Source of the DNA: Cryptomeria japonica
Lineage: Eukaryota; Streptophyta; Pinopsida; Cupressales; Cupressaceae
Length of the DNA stretch: 64,000 nt
NCBI RefSeq assembly: GCF_030272615.1
Contig: NC_081405.1
Span: forward strand, 576,211,752-576,275,751
Direction of reading: 5' to 3'
Below the pieces are notes generated by a model. That model was not told where the DNA came from. It made no database searches and was given only the letters and a program-made list of their open reading frames with translations. The position numbers and the translations under genes were made by a program. This document shows positions 43,270-55,420 of the stretch, one piece after another (positions within the stretch are counted from its first letter, which is position 1; each line of letters starts with the position of its first letter).

Positions 43270-44584
43270 TTAAAACAATAAAAATTATGATATGAGTAAT
43301 TACTAATTCTTTCCCACTGCATGTGTCTAAAATGCTTTCTAGTTATGCTAGATTGAAAATAAACCTTAGTTATCTGGTCGTCACAGAGAAACTTTGCCCT
43401 TTTGTAAGAGCTATCGTGAGTGTTCCAAATTAATTAAAATTTTCTAGTAATAATCAGTTATAGTGCTCTATTGGATGATTCATAAGTTGTGGTCTTTACA
43501 TTCTAGTTTCCTATTTGTCAATTGAAAAATAGAGGGATAATTATTAATAACTATGTATATAATAATTCTGAAAATTGTATATTGCTTTATTTTGATTGCT
43601 TTTTTATATAATAGTTATGTTTGAACATGAATGTTTTTTTAATAATAAATTATGGTAATGCTCTTAGTTTCAAACTATATGTGAATTATACTTATTATGA
43701 TACATATCCACTTTACAGATTTAAAAAAAATAAAACTGGTATGATAAAGCTCTAAACTAATTTATTATGTCCTTCTTAGATTTCTACACACATGAGGTTG
43801 TAATGAGAGTTTTAACTCTCCCTTGAGTAAGCAATCTTACTCAATTTTGTAAATAAGACAAGGAAATGACAATCTAGTTGTAATGGTGGCAATGGATCAA
43901 TGTCTTACTAGAAGTTCATTTATGGTTAGTCAAGAAAAATAAATGTAATAGATTTCTAACCAATATTAAATGTACTTTCTTTACCTCTGGTCAATTATTA
44001 TTAACTCTTTCTTATGAAAATAAAAAATATAAATCCAAAAACTATTTAAATTTAAGTAATAAAACTTTTGAAAAAAGTATACAATATTAGAAGTAATAAA
44101 TAACACAATTCATGGTTGAACAATTATGCTAATAATTGTTCAACTATCAAATCAGGTTTTCAATATTAATAAAATTATAGCGGTTTGTCACTTTTATCAA
44201 TTTTTTAAAAAAAAATTATGCTAATAATTTTTAAAATATCAAAAAAATCTGTTAGAGATCTATGACTTTTCTATACTTCAATTATTAATAACAAATAAAA
44301 TGGTACAAAATTTGTTTAGTTTATTAATTGGGCAATTTGTAAGATAATAAATAATGCAATAAAATTCATATTAAAGAAATAGATAACAGAATTGAAATGT
44401 GTATCTCTAATAAAATTATATTCCACCTTAAATTTATTAAAATTCAATTAATAGAAACGAATATTTAATAATTTTTTTAGAGATGAACTCTATCTTGTTT
44501 AATATTTTTAATATGATATAGTACTCTATCTTAAAATCAACACATCATAAAAGAATTCATGAGAATTGAAATACACTTCTTCAT
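43270..44584. other. AT-rich stretch, nothing recognised
   Basis: Runs of A and T, no domain-like frame, and no LTR ends. The segment 44120-44240 has a short inverted pair around aattatgctaataatt. Confidence 0.5.
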
Positions 44585-44586
44585 GG

Positions 44587-46975
44587 AATTCAAATTTCTA
44601 TCATTAAAGAAAAAGTGACTTAACAATGAAATATACCACTATCAATGAACAATTTCTATGTTTTAATTAAGTAAATCAAGAAAGGTCCTAAACCCCTACA
44701 TAACAAATTCTAAGCAAGTTTTTAAGCTCTAAGTTTGAATGTAAGTTTATCTTTTAATATTCTCATTATACAAACTATTTCTTATTTTAGATATAGTTTT
44801 TAGACAAATCTAGGTTATTATTGTTCATATTATGTAATTTTCTATCATGAAATTATTAGAAATAAATGCTTGTCATTGATGTCAACATGATGTCTTACAA
44901 TATGTATTGTCCTTGATGATATTTGGGCACTTTTGTTCTTTGTCATTGATGTTAGTGATGATGTTATTCATGATGTTGCTGATAACATTGCTAATGTTGA
45001 TGTAGAAATTATTGGGGGTATGTAGAGTTTGTTCTGCTATGGTATTAATGAGGAAGATATTATGTAGTAAAGGTAGTTAATTGTTTTTGTTGTGAATGTC
45101 CACATCTTCTGGTGTCTAATGTCTAAGCTCTGAGATGTTGGTTTGTTGTTGGCAATATTACTGTGATGGTGTAAAGAACATATCTTTTCGATGGGGGCTA
45201 TTAGTGATGGTCGAGGATGTGTTGTCATTGATCTTGACACTCTTTGTTAGGTTACTAATGTTTTCAAAACAGTTGTAGTTTTTTATAATGGAATATCTAG
45301 GAAAGAGTATTTAATGTCTAGCTGAAAGGATGATCTGCATTCCTCTAATATTAATGTTTTGGTCTTGTTGATTTGAATTAATGTCAGTTTTCTAGTTACA
45401 TTGCACTATTATCTTTCTGAGTTCTTGTTGTTGCAGTTAGGGTTGTTTGTGATAGTTGTTTGCTATCAATTTGACTATCTGTCATAAGTGGTTTGACTAG
45501 TTTAGAAAATAATCTTCATTTCTTCACCTTAATTTTATAGGAGCTACAACTTGAATGACTAATTATAATGTGTGTACATTTTCTTAGTTCTAGTTTGAAG
45601 TTTTGATGTGATCTTCAAGAAAATATTTCAACTTTATGTTTAGGACTCTATTTCTTGATAGTCTAGTGATGAAGTGTTTTGTATCTATTCAGGTTGTGCC
45701 AACTTGTATTTATGTGAGAGTAATAAATAGGTGTTCAAAATTATTTTTGGATTTTCTATTAATATTTTTATGTACTATGCATGATATTGGATGATTTAAT
45801 TGGCATTGTAATATGTCTAATGATTTGGCTAACATAGGGTTTTTTTGGCTTGTGATTAAACCTTGATGATATGGGTTAACATTGGAGAAGGTATTATGTT
45901 GTTTAGCTCTCACCTATGGCATGTGAGTATTCACATTGAGCTATTTCAATTTGATGATATGTTTTGGGCCAATTGGTTATCTAGTACATGGTTTATGTAC
46001 ATGTAACCTTGTTGCAGACCTTGGATGATGTGTGCTAGCATGTATATGGTTTGGATGTGCTTAGAGATATGAAATATGACTTATTCAAGTCTTATATTTC
46101 TCTATGATTGAACCATATAATCATAATTGTACTTGGTATCTGAGTTGATAGGACCTATGTCAATCCCTTATTTTGGTCAACCTAGTTGATATTTGCAAAT
46201 ATGAAGATGGTATATACAAAAGATGAAATTAGTGTGATAGTGTGTATTTGGTGGTAATTATGTGTGGGGAAGATGATGTGTGAATTATTTCATCATCATA
46301 TAAATTGCAGAGCGTTGTGATACAAAGAAAGTGATGTAGTTTTGATTATTATTGGATTTTGTTTCTTGTGACAGAGGTTCAATGATAGTTTCATAGTTCA
46401 AGAATGACCTTGCCTTACTGGTTCTGATATTTGGATGTACATGTCTTCAACTTGACATTCCTTTGTATCTTGTGTTAACATAGTATATCTTAGAATAGAA
46501 GCCTTATAGATCGTAGTGTGCTTCCTAGGTAGTATATTTCTTAAACAGATTGTAGTGATTTCATATGTATTATGAGTTGAATCTCATTGGCTTTTTCCAT
46601 GTTTAAAGCTTTCTAGATAAATTTGGTGTTCTCTTGTGTATTGTATTTTGTGGTTTTATGTTTCTTTGTTTCCTATTATATTTTGAAGATTAAGGGATTA
46701 AAGTTAAAGTGTTTTAAGGTCTAGACCGATTCACCCACCCCCCCCCCCAACTCCTCTTAGTCCTAAAGTGCGTTCAGAAAAAAGAAAAAGTGGCTCGATG
46801 GTGAAATACCCCATAATCCATCAATAAATTATATTATCAAAGAGAAAGTTTCTTAGTTGTGGAATATCTCAATAGCAACAAATAATTTATAGCATCATAC
46901 AACCAAAATACATTTCAGAAAAGAATGCAAATTTCTATCACTAAAGAGAAACTGGCTTAGTGATGAAATATCTAA
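44587..46975. repeat. Short dispersed repeat (about 40 bp), four copies
   Basis: Copies of TTTCTATCATTAAAGAAAAA followed by a GTGGCTTAGTGATGAAATA-like phrase lie at about 44597-44640, at 44839-44853 plus 46777-46812 (split by LTR G), at 46831-46872 and at 46931-46971. Spacing is irregular (about 70-240 bp after removing LTR G). It looks like an old local duplication. Confidence 0.7.
44854..46776 (+). mobile_element. Solo LTR G (Copia type), probable
   Basis: The segment starts TATTAGAAATAAATGCTTG (TA for TG) and ends GCGTTCA. The flanks GAAAT (44849-44853) and GAAAA (46777-46781) agree at four of five bases. Removing it restores one copy of the local 40-bp repeat, which is good independent evidence. 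It has the motif TTGTCATTGATGTCAA at 44870-44885, a CTCATTGGCTTTTTCC block near 46586, and GATTCACCCACCCC near 46727-46740. No internal region is present. Confidence 0.75.
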
Positions 46976-48945
46976 CTTACCGTGCAAAAAAATTCTTATC
47001 CTAAATATTATCATTCTGCTATATATTTCTTATTTTAAATATAAATTTTAAATTCGTTGCAATTATATTCTGAGTGCTTAATGTTATAAGCTCTTAAAAT
47101 TTGAGCTTAAGATATTTTTGGAATTTCTATTACCGACATTTATGCACATGGAACAAAATTAAATTCATTATAAAAATCATGGCTCAATTGCAAAGCCAAG
47201 TGCAACATATTTTATAGATAATTGATTATTCAAAGAATTTCCTATGGTTTTATAAAACTTGGATCTTAGGTTTCCAATGATTCACCACTTATTGGCATGT
47301 TTTGTATGATTTCTAATTTTAATGTCTATGATTTAGTTATGGATTTGTTGTAATCAATGCTTAGATCAATGGTTTCTAGGTCTCTAGTTTTTATTTGTCT
47401 ACATATTACTCTAATAATCGAGGGCACACTACTCTAGATAATTATGATGGGATGGTTCTAGATGTTGATTTCCCTCCTATAAATGTGGATGTTGATAGAT
47501 TTCTATTCTTGGACCATGTTTTGATGCTTCCTTTGTGGATTTGGTGAACAAAATCCTATATAATAATATGAGTAATGATTTTTCTTCCTAAGATATCCTT
47601 CCTAGATCCAAAAGAAGAAGCATTTTCCTTTTTCTGTAGTTACTCATATTTTTTGATTATGGTATAGTAAGTGATTGACAATGAGTTTTTTTATATTTAG
47701 AGAGGTTTGAATTATAGGTTTATGAGTCAATTACATTGAAATCCAAATCCACAATAATAAAATTTTAAACTCTAGACTCTTTTGCTCATGAGTAATGAAT
47801 AAGATCTATTATTCTACTAGATAATTAATATGGTTTTATGAATTATTTTAATGATAGAGTTTATGTTACCAATGTTTAATTGGCTATGGAATTTTTATTC
47901 TCTCCCAATTTTTCCCTTGCCTCACTTTCAACCCTCCAAAACATTCTACTAAAATTAAACCTGTTTAGGTGAGATTATATTATTTAACCATATATTTCTT
48001 ATGTAAATCAACCTATGAGATAATTTGTAGTACTTTAGGTCAATTCCTAAATGTGGATTTGACTACTATGAACATTCCTAAAACCTTCTTATCACATATC
48101 CTAGAGGAAATTCATCTAATTGAATGATTACTAGAAAAGGTTAATTTATATGTTAATGGCATGCCTTTATCTTAGCTGGTTGAGTACAAGGGCATATTCT
48201 TTTAATATATTTTTTTCACTATTAGGAACTTAGATTTGGATTACTCAATATAATTTGTAATTATTCATCCTCTACTTCGTATAAAAGTTATATTCTCTAC
48301 TATCACATGATGTTTCCAAAAGATTCAATAGATAATTTTGAGTATTTAAATCCAGTATAGTTTATTCCAAAAAATTAATTATGATCATTCTCAAAAGGTA
48401 TTTAATTATTTAAATTTTTATCATGTACTTCCTATTTTTGATTTATTAAACTTAATATCCCCCCCTTTTGTTCTCAAAAATCTAATTGTGAAGACATCAC
48501 TCTACTCATAGTTCTTCAAAGGTAGAAGAAATATCTTTCCTAAAAGATTTATAAATGACACAATGAAAATAAGGGTGTGAGTAGGAAAAAATATTATATC
48601 ACCTATTGTATATGACTAATTTATTGGTTTTTTATTTTATTTTAGAAATGTATCTACTTTTGTTTAAAGTATTTATTATTGTATCATAAATTTTTTTGTG
48701 ATCTTGGAAATAACTTAAATTAAACTAACAATTTCTAGAATAAAACCTTATAAATATCTCATCCCAATTCACTCATCTAGGATCATACTTAAAATAACTA
48801 AGGGCTCCCACTTCTTGTGAAATATCTAGTCTTCTATAGACCATGGAATAAATCAAATATTATACAACACTTACATTAGAAACTCTAGTTGGGTCCTCCA
48901 TCTTAGTAGGAGATTTTGAAAACTAATTCATAGATAATTTTATTT
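46976..48945. other. AT-rich stretch, nothing recognised
   Basis: No frame with domain-like content, no LTR pair. It holds only short AT-rich repeats. 48946-48950 (GTTAT) is the left flank of element H. Confidence 0.5.
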
Positions 48946-48950
48946 GTTAT

Positions 48951-49452
48951 TGTTAGAATTTATTGAAAATATCCAAGATCTAGAGCACATTCAATAGAAC
49001 AAGAGAGAGAGAGAGAGAGACAAAATAGATTGATAAGAATACATTGTATTCAAATGAAGATGAAAATATTGATCAATTGGATCATCAAGAGTTACATACA
49101 ATGTAGATGAGCCTTCTTATAAAGGTGAGGCTAAGAGACAAGAGAGAACGCAGTGATGACATGTGGCTCAATGAGATGCAAGGGTAAGTAGGGGTAGGTA
49201 GAAGAATAGTAAAATATTCCACATGAGGTGGACCACCCATAGAAGGTAGAATTATCACTCCACAATAAGTGGATATGATAAAGTAACAAGAAGATCACAC
49301 CATAAAAGGTGGAAATTCTCCTACATACACACTCCCAATGTATGCACATCTCCCTAAGTACCTCATATGCAAAATAAAATGTAATCCATTTACCTAAGTA
49401 AAATTAAGTAAAGTGTAATTATATCCAAGATGAATAAAAAATTATACCAACA
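48951..49452 (-). repeat. Element H 3' LTR
   Basis: In the minus orientation it starts TGTTGGTATAATTTTTTATT and ends AAATTCTAACA. A TATA-like CTTTATAAGAAG lies at about 49116-49127 with a (GA)n tract 110 bp downstream (49002-49020). Left flank GTTAT; no right partner to test. Confidence 0.85.
49002..49020. repeat. (GA)n microsatellite in the H LTR
   Basis: About nine GA units. In the LTR's sense (minus) orientation it is a CT repeat downstream of the TATA-like site, a place where plant promoters often have CT tracts. Confidence 0.85.
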
Positions 49453-49465
49453 CCCCCCCTTAAGT
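49453..49465 (-). promoter_or_regulatory. Element H polypurine tract
   Basis: The minus strand reads CTTAAGGGGGG and abuts the LTR. Upstream (49540-49830) the phrase GGGGAGGAATTTT and close variants recur three times, as extra purine-rich tracts. Confidence 0.82.
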
Positions 49466-49902
49466 GTAACTTAGGGAAATGAACGTAAGTCTATAATGTA
49501 ACTAAGCACTACAAGATGGGTCCCAACCTTGTACAAATGCAAATGGAATCTCCCATAAAGTAGGGAAAGAGAGAAAAACCCAATGGGAAAAAACCCTCCC
49601 CCAAAAGAGAAATGAAAACTATATACAAAGGAACTCTCAAAGAAGTATGAGAAGGAAAAAACCCCATTTGAGGAAAAATTCCTCCCCATATGAGAGAATA
49701 AGAGACACCAAGTAGCCTCCCCTCAATGTAGAATATGCACCAATGGTAGAAGCTCTAAGCTAAATGAAGAAACTACTCTATGAACGTCGAACAAAATTCC
49801 TCCCCTTGGGAAGAAACAAAACCAAAGGTGTATCCATGAAGTCTCCCCAATCATTAAGGGAAGATGTAGGAAAAGTTTCATGATGTATGGAATCTCTAAA
49901 AA

Positions 49903-50259
49903 CTAATCAAGTGTCCCCATGTTGATGCTGAAAAATACCCCCTCCAAAGGTGGTGTACTGATCCACACTACTGAAAAAGGAACTCCAAGATCTAGTGGAG
50001 ATGAATGTAGAACAATATCCAAAGACTTACAAGTCTCCTCTAAAGATAAAGAGACCTCCTCTAGCTGTTGTACATAAGAATCCACAATCATGTCAACCTC
50101 GAAAGAATGATCAGGTACAGAATGAACAAGAGGGTCAGAGTTTTCCCTCACAACAATTGAAGAAAGATCATATTCATCAAAGAGAAGATGAATATCATCA
50201 ATGATGTCTCTCAAATATACAATGTAGGATTCTATAAACATACCTGCAATGTCTTTCAA
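49903..50259 (-). pseudogene. Element H accessory ORF, unknown function
   Basis: This 118-codon piece starts MKDIAGMFIESYIVYLRDII and is rich in Asp, Leu, Ser and Val, with SYVQQLEEVSLSLEETCKS in the middle. It has no pol motif. It sits where integrase and RT would be. It could be a decayed remainder of a longer accessory frame that began before 50259; I do not recognise it. Confidence 0.5.
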
Positions 50260-50589
50260 GTAGTCATCCCAAGCAACTGAAGCTGGAAGACAACAAATAT
50301 CCTACTGCGTTGAATCACTAGAAGGAAAAATTGTCGTAACATTTTTATCATCAGGTGCAATCGGTGGTGTGATATCAATAGGAGGAGATGGTATGCAAGG
50401 CTAAAGAATGAGGTCACATGTGAGAATCCCCAAGTTCAAGTACCCAAAGTTCTCCTCATAAACTCAATCATCATGTGAAGATTCAAACTCATCAATAGGA
50501 CCAAAATGTAAAAAGAAGTACAACCTAGATACATGATCAACCACCCCAGTTGCAATAATAGCTCTACTCTCCAATTCTCTAATCATAAC

Positions 50590-50900
50590 TTAATTAGGCG
50601 TGAACTCCATAGTTTTCCTCATTACGCCATGTGTGATTTGATAGATGGAAAGAAGATTGTTTTCCAAGTGGGGTACACACAAAAAATCATTGAAAGAGTT
50701 ATCGCCAAAGGAAATAGATCCTTTCCCAATCACCTCCATGTATGTATGTTTTCCCATCAAAATTTGTGGCATGGTGCAAGGATTAAATGAAGATATCATA
50801 GACTATGAAGATGCCATATGATGAGAAGCCCCTGAATCTAGAAGCCATCTCCCTACATCATGACTTGTAGTAGCACAGAGATCTTGTCCCTTTCCTTTAT
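50590..50900 (-). pseudogene. Element H protease/pre-integrase region
   Basis: YMEVIGKGSISFGDNSFNDF and LCVPHLENNLLSIYQITHGV are the second half of a Copia protease region. The active-site part (about 50800-50880) is broken by stops; WLLDSGASHHM-like residues are only partly readable. Confidence 0.8.
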
Positions 50901-50984
50901 CTATCCCAAAAGATTGATCCTTTCCTTTATTCTTTATCCTTTTCTTTGGAAGAAGAAGTTGAAGTAGACATTCTAGAAAGAAAA

Positions 50985-51860
50985 CTTATTTTGTTCTTCT
51001 CAAGAAGACCTTTCAATTCATCAATATCCTTCTTGTAATACCGTTGTTCATCATGTCTTGACTTCTTGCAATATGCACATAAAAGATTGTCCTTATGCGA
51101 TTTCCTCTTAGGTGAGGATGTAGAATCACCTTATTATGGAGAGGAGGATTTTGTTCCATCTTGTTTAGGCTTAGGTTTCTTTTGGTTCTTTCATTTTCTT
51201 TGATTGATTTGATTCCCTTTATTAGCCACCAAAGTTTGTGACTTTGAAGATTTGAGAATCCCCATCTTGGTCAACTTAGATTTCTCAAGTATCAACATTT
51301 TTGTGAATGCATCAAAGGATAGTGGAGTGTAGGCAACACCTTGAGCCAATCGATTGGTGTGAAATCTACATACAAAGGCTACATACTCTAATGGAAGCTT
51401 GTCCAACTATTTGTAAACCAATTGAGCATCCTTTTTGTCAATGGCACAATCCTTTACCATTTCTCTTAGGTCATTTACTTTTGTGACATAATCTAAGATT
51501 GTATCAAAATCCTTGTGATTCAATGTTGTGAGTTCACTATCAAGCTTGTAGGCCTTAATCTCATCAACTTGACCATACAAATTTTCATAAATATCCCAAG
51601 CCTCTTTGACTGTAGTACACTTATCAATGTAAAAAATGAGGTCATCCGATACATACTTTCTCAATGTTCCAAGTGTCAAACAATTTTTAGTGAGCCATTC
51701 AAATTAAGCATTAGGATCAGCCTTAGGATCAGGTGGTATTGTTATTATTCCATTTACCTAGTGAATGCATCCTGTTTCGGATAGTTTACTCCATGCCTTA
51801 ATCTTCCATGATGTATAACTATGTGGAGTTAAAAGTGGAAATTTAGGAGAACCCATAGCA
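50985..51860 (-). pseudogene. Element H gag (UBN2) with zinc-knuckle remnant
   Basis: The gag starts about 51858 (MGSPKFPLLTPHSYTSWKI). 51407-51679 has RKYVSDDLIFYIDKCTTVKE and DIYENLYGQVDEIKAYKLDS; 51191-51406 has LPLEYVAFVCRFHTNRLAQG. A knuckle CAYCKKSRHDEQRY at about 51035-51080 has Tyr for the last Cys. TAG codons break the frame at about 51405, 51190 and 51130. Confidence 0.88.
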
Positions 51861-51960
51861 CCAAAAATGAAAAAACACAAGATAGAGAGAGGTAGAATCA
51901 CACAATACACCCCCCCAACCCCCAAATTACTCAATCAAAGAACCCCCACACCCCCCCCCG

Positions 51961-52879
51961 AAAAACAAAAAAAACAAAAAAGAATCATGGTAATTTGACA
52001 CTTTATACTTAGTATGTGTTAAAGGGACACTTACATAATAAGGCAAGGTGGAATTCTGATTTCAACTTTACAATTTCCTCCAATAGGCTATAAGAGACCC
52101 CAAAAAATACTGCAAGTGATCTAAACAAAGATCCAAGCAAAATAGAAGTACCAAATAGGCCGAAAATGACCTATAAAGTAATGATAGATTATAAAATTAG
52201 ATGAAAAATTATGCACTTTTAAAAAAAATAGCACTTGAAAAGGTGGTCGTATGACCTCAAACGAAGCCTTTGAAGTTGCAAAATTGAGGATTACTTAGCT
52301 ACAACAATGAAAATATACATTATCTCAAAAATACATACATAAAAATAGAAAACCACCTGCACCACTATGAAGAACACGATATTATACCCCAAATAAATAA
52401 AAAATTGCACCAAAAAATGAGCTCCTATGACTCAGATGTGGGCATTGGAAAATCAACTTCTAATCCAAAACTATGAACCATGATGGGGTGGCAACAAACA
52501 ATTATCCCACATTTACTACGTGTGCGTATTTTTATTTTGATATATACAAACACAGAAAATACAATGAAAATGTGTGCGGAGGGTTGTACATAGAATTGCG
52601 CTAATGCTTACTTTGACTAATGTGTTGACTGGACATTCAAATATTGTAGGTGACGTGATATGCACCAAATTTCGTGGCACTTTGACAAGGTTGACCAGTA
52701 CGTGTGGCATAAGGTAACTAGTATATGTATATATCGGACTGGTTAATATTCAGTTGTCATGTGTCATCGAGCTTATTGGTGTGTATGATGTTGTGGGCAA
52801 ATCCAGCGTCGAGATGTGGCGGCTTAATGTGGAGGTGCAGGTAGGAAGGCGATGCCCGATGACAGGTGGTGTGGCGGGA
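51961..52879. other. Intervening stretch with a less AT-rich island at 52590-52880
   Basis: 51961-52590 shows nothing recognisable. From about 52590 the base composition shifts: more G and CpG, with GTGACGTGAT (52650) and TGGCGGGAAA (52872-52881, a match to the E2F consensus). No frame is found. It may be part of a host promoter or of an unrelated repeat. Confidence 0.45.
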
Positions 52880-53260
52880 AAATATTATGGTACCGCATTC
52901 TAGGGGAGATTTTCAAATGATATAGATATTTATTTAATACACAAACTAGGTTATTTTTATCTTTGGCCATAAAATGATTTTTATTAATATTAAATATTTT
53001 TCTCCAAGTCACTACGAAGGAATTTTGTCTTCACATCTACCCTCCCAACCTCCAAATCACAAGTTCTTGTAAGTGAAACAAGGAGTCCAAGGGATGTCAT
53101 CTTGTTTATAGGAGATAATATTTCACTACAACGAATTCTCTCTCCTTGAAATATCATTTCATTACCAATCATCCTTCAAGAGAATGTACTAGATCCTTGT
53201 TTTTGACATATCAATCTCTTATTCCATGGCTTCCATTAGGGATTCTACATAATTCATACC
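52880..53260 (-). pseudogene. Element J RT fragment
   Basis: SLMEAME and, after a gap, DLEVGRVDVKTKFLRSDLEK (about 53015-53080) match the Copia DVKTAFLHGDLEEEIYM block; KDKNNLVCVLNKYLYHLKIS then PRM matches LVCKLKKSLYGLKQSPRxWY. Similarity stops near 52880, before the catalytic loop. Confidence 0.85.
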
Positions 53261-53439
53261 TTTAGCCTCTCAAATATTCCTAGACTCAACATTTCTAGCA
53301 GTTGAAGCAAAAAGTCAACTAGATTCCAATAATAAATATCTTGACCTTTTTGGTTGCTTCCTACTATGTCTTGACCTCCTTAATTACAAAGGTTGAGTTT
53401 CTTCTCCTTCTTCAAAACTCTTAGAGATGCTATATCTCT

Positions 53440-53700
53440 CCTTTATCATCACATTTAATGAGAGTTATTGTATCTTTCACAACTGTATGTGGAATTTGAA
53501 CTACCTCCTTATTTTTCTCCTTTTTCTATAGTTGGAATTTTACAATGGATGGTTTCATTTCTCTTAAAATAACACTTATATGATCAAGAACCTTCTCTAA
53601 AATTATATCACCAAGCTTTTAACCATTCACGCTGGCACCATATGTGATGAAGATGCACTTAGATACTTTGTTCTCTATTTTTATTTTTTTTGTCAATCAA
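53440..53700 (-). pseudogene. Element J integrase C-terminus and linker
   Basis: KCIFITYGASVNG, a stop, KLGDIILEKVLDHISVIL correspond to the CIFVGYGxxxKGYRLWDP block with its V-SRDVIF end, followed by the linker (VVQIPHTVVKDT). Confidence 0.75.
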
Positions 53701-54544
53701 CACGTGTATATGCTTGATAAACAAATACATTAATATGTATCATCAAATAATTTTTTCAATACGATGCCTCCACGTGTCTTAATAATGATAATTGATATAG
53801 GACATTTTTTGATTAAATAAAATAAGTAGTTATATCCTACACCAATAACATCTATTTAAGTCTCAGAATGATCGACATACTCCTATCTGTATCCATAAGA
53901 ATTATACCCATCCTTTCTAAGATTGCAATTTTTTATGGAGTGTATGGGGTATTTTTGTGTCTTTGAACCCTTTTATTTTTATTAAACTTATTTAATTATA
54001 TGTAGAAAATATAACATTGTTTTCAATCCTCAAACAATTTAATTTTTGTGGTACTTTAATCTCTAATGAAGCATTTAAATTCCTTAAATTAACTAAAAAA
54101 ATTAGATTTACTCCCAAGAAAATCTAAAACTATCGTTGTACTATAATCATTTATTAATAAAACAAAAAATACAAATTTTGATAATGAAGGAACATTCGAA
54201 AGGAAAAACACAACTAAATGAATCTAATCTAAAATCATAGATTATAATTATTAAGGCCTTCAACGAGGCTCTTATTTTTCAAGGATCTAAGATCATCCTC
54301 ACCAATATTGTTGAGTCTCTAGTGACATAATGATCTTTATAGAATTGGAAGCATTTTGTACAACTATGGGATGTAGAAACAAGAGTTTCCTCTTTCCTAT
54401 ATCTAGTGGTGAGGTTGAACAATCCATAGGTCTCTTGATTATTACATTAAAACAAAAAAAATGAAATAAATATTGCATCCAACACATCAAGATTGTATAG
54501 AATGTTAATATGAATACCCTTAGTCTAGATCATGAATCCTCTTT

Positions 54545-54817
54545 TCATCTTGCATCCTCCACTCGAGAAGAAAACCAACTCTCACCATTGAACTTACTTA
54601 TTGGAAGAAGGTTTGATACTAAGCTAAGGATATGTGGTACACTGTCCATCCCCTTCACTACACCATTCAGAAATTGGATTTTGAATATTTTATGACTAAA
54701 AATATTTGGATGATAGTAAACACTAAGTTTCACCTTTCCATAGTCAAAATATTCATACTTCGTGAACAAATGTTTGTGAGAAGTCCTGAAAAAAAAGGCC
54801 CTAAACCAATCAATCAC
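54545..54817 (-). pseudogene. Element J protease/pre-integrase region
   Basis: The frame reads KIQFLNGVVKGMDSVPHILS and LVSNLLPISKFNGESW, the pattern I-FLNGVVK-IDxVLYVP-L-KNLLSISK of the Copia protease C-terminal part. The DSG active site is not readable upstream. Confidence 0.8.
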
Positions 54818-55249
54818 ATATCATAAAATGAATGCATTAAATAGTTTATGACAAATCCATCAAATTCAACCTAAGAGGATTTATTTGAATCTGAATTGGA
54901 AGATAAAATTTGGTTTCTTGTTGTAATTCTTCTCTTTACATTATTTTGTAGAAATACCTATCTTGCTATATTTTCTAGTTGTTTTCTTCGACTACCTTGT
55001 AGGAAACTTAGATATCACTAGGAAATAGGGCTTCCTTGACCATGTCAAAAGATTTTTTCCTATATTTCTCTATATTACCAAAAATTAATTATATCATCCA
55101 TTTTGAAAGTTGTTGTAGTGCCTCCAATAAACATTACTCATTGGTCCCATAGTTCCACCAAATAATATAATAGGAGCATTTAATGATCCTCAATATTTAC
55201 ACTAAAATAACATAACTAATCAATATTCATATTATACACATTGAATAAT

Positions 55250-55420
55250 CTACACTAGATCTGAGCCTTTCTCCATATTTAGCGAATACAACTTATTTCC
55301 ATGAATAACCTATTCATTAAGGATTTTCCCTTATAAATATCTCCAAGTTTATTCCAAATTTAAATTGTAGTACTTGCTTTATTGATATTCATGAGCACAA
55401 AGAATCTAAATATTGTCTTA
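55250..55420 (-). pseudogene. Element J gag fragment
   Basis: IWNKLGDIYKGKSLMNRLFM followed by EISCIR matches the UBN2 block W-KL-xIYxxKSLxNRLYL. The rest of gag is too broken to follow. Confidence 0.65.

Larger units (their letters stand above)
48951..51960 (-). mobile_element. Element H: Copia remnant with gag and protease but no integrase or RT
   Basis: A 502-bp 3' LTR (48951-49452), a PPT and gag/protease frames on the minus strand define it. Between the protease (about 50590) and the PPT there are only 1.1 kb, with an unrecognised ORF at 49903-50259 and no DDE or FVDD block. The 5' LTR and PBS are missing; the right end (about 51960) is placed at a C- and A-rich tract after the gag start and is approximate. 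It may be a non-autonomous family or a deletion product. Confidence 0.8.

Noticed and set aside
46738-46750. Poly-C runs (also 34052 and 51950) as assembly artefacts
   Set aside because: The run recurs at the same LTR position in several families, so at least the LTR ones are real; length may still be misread by sequencing.
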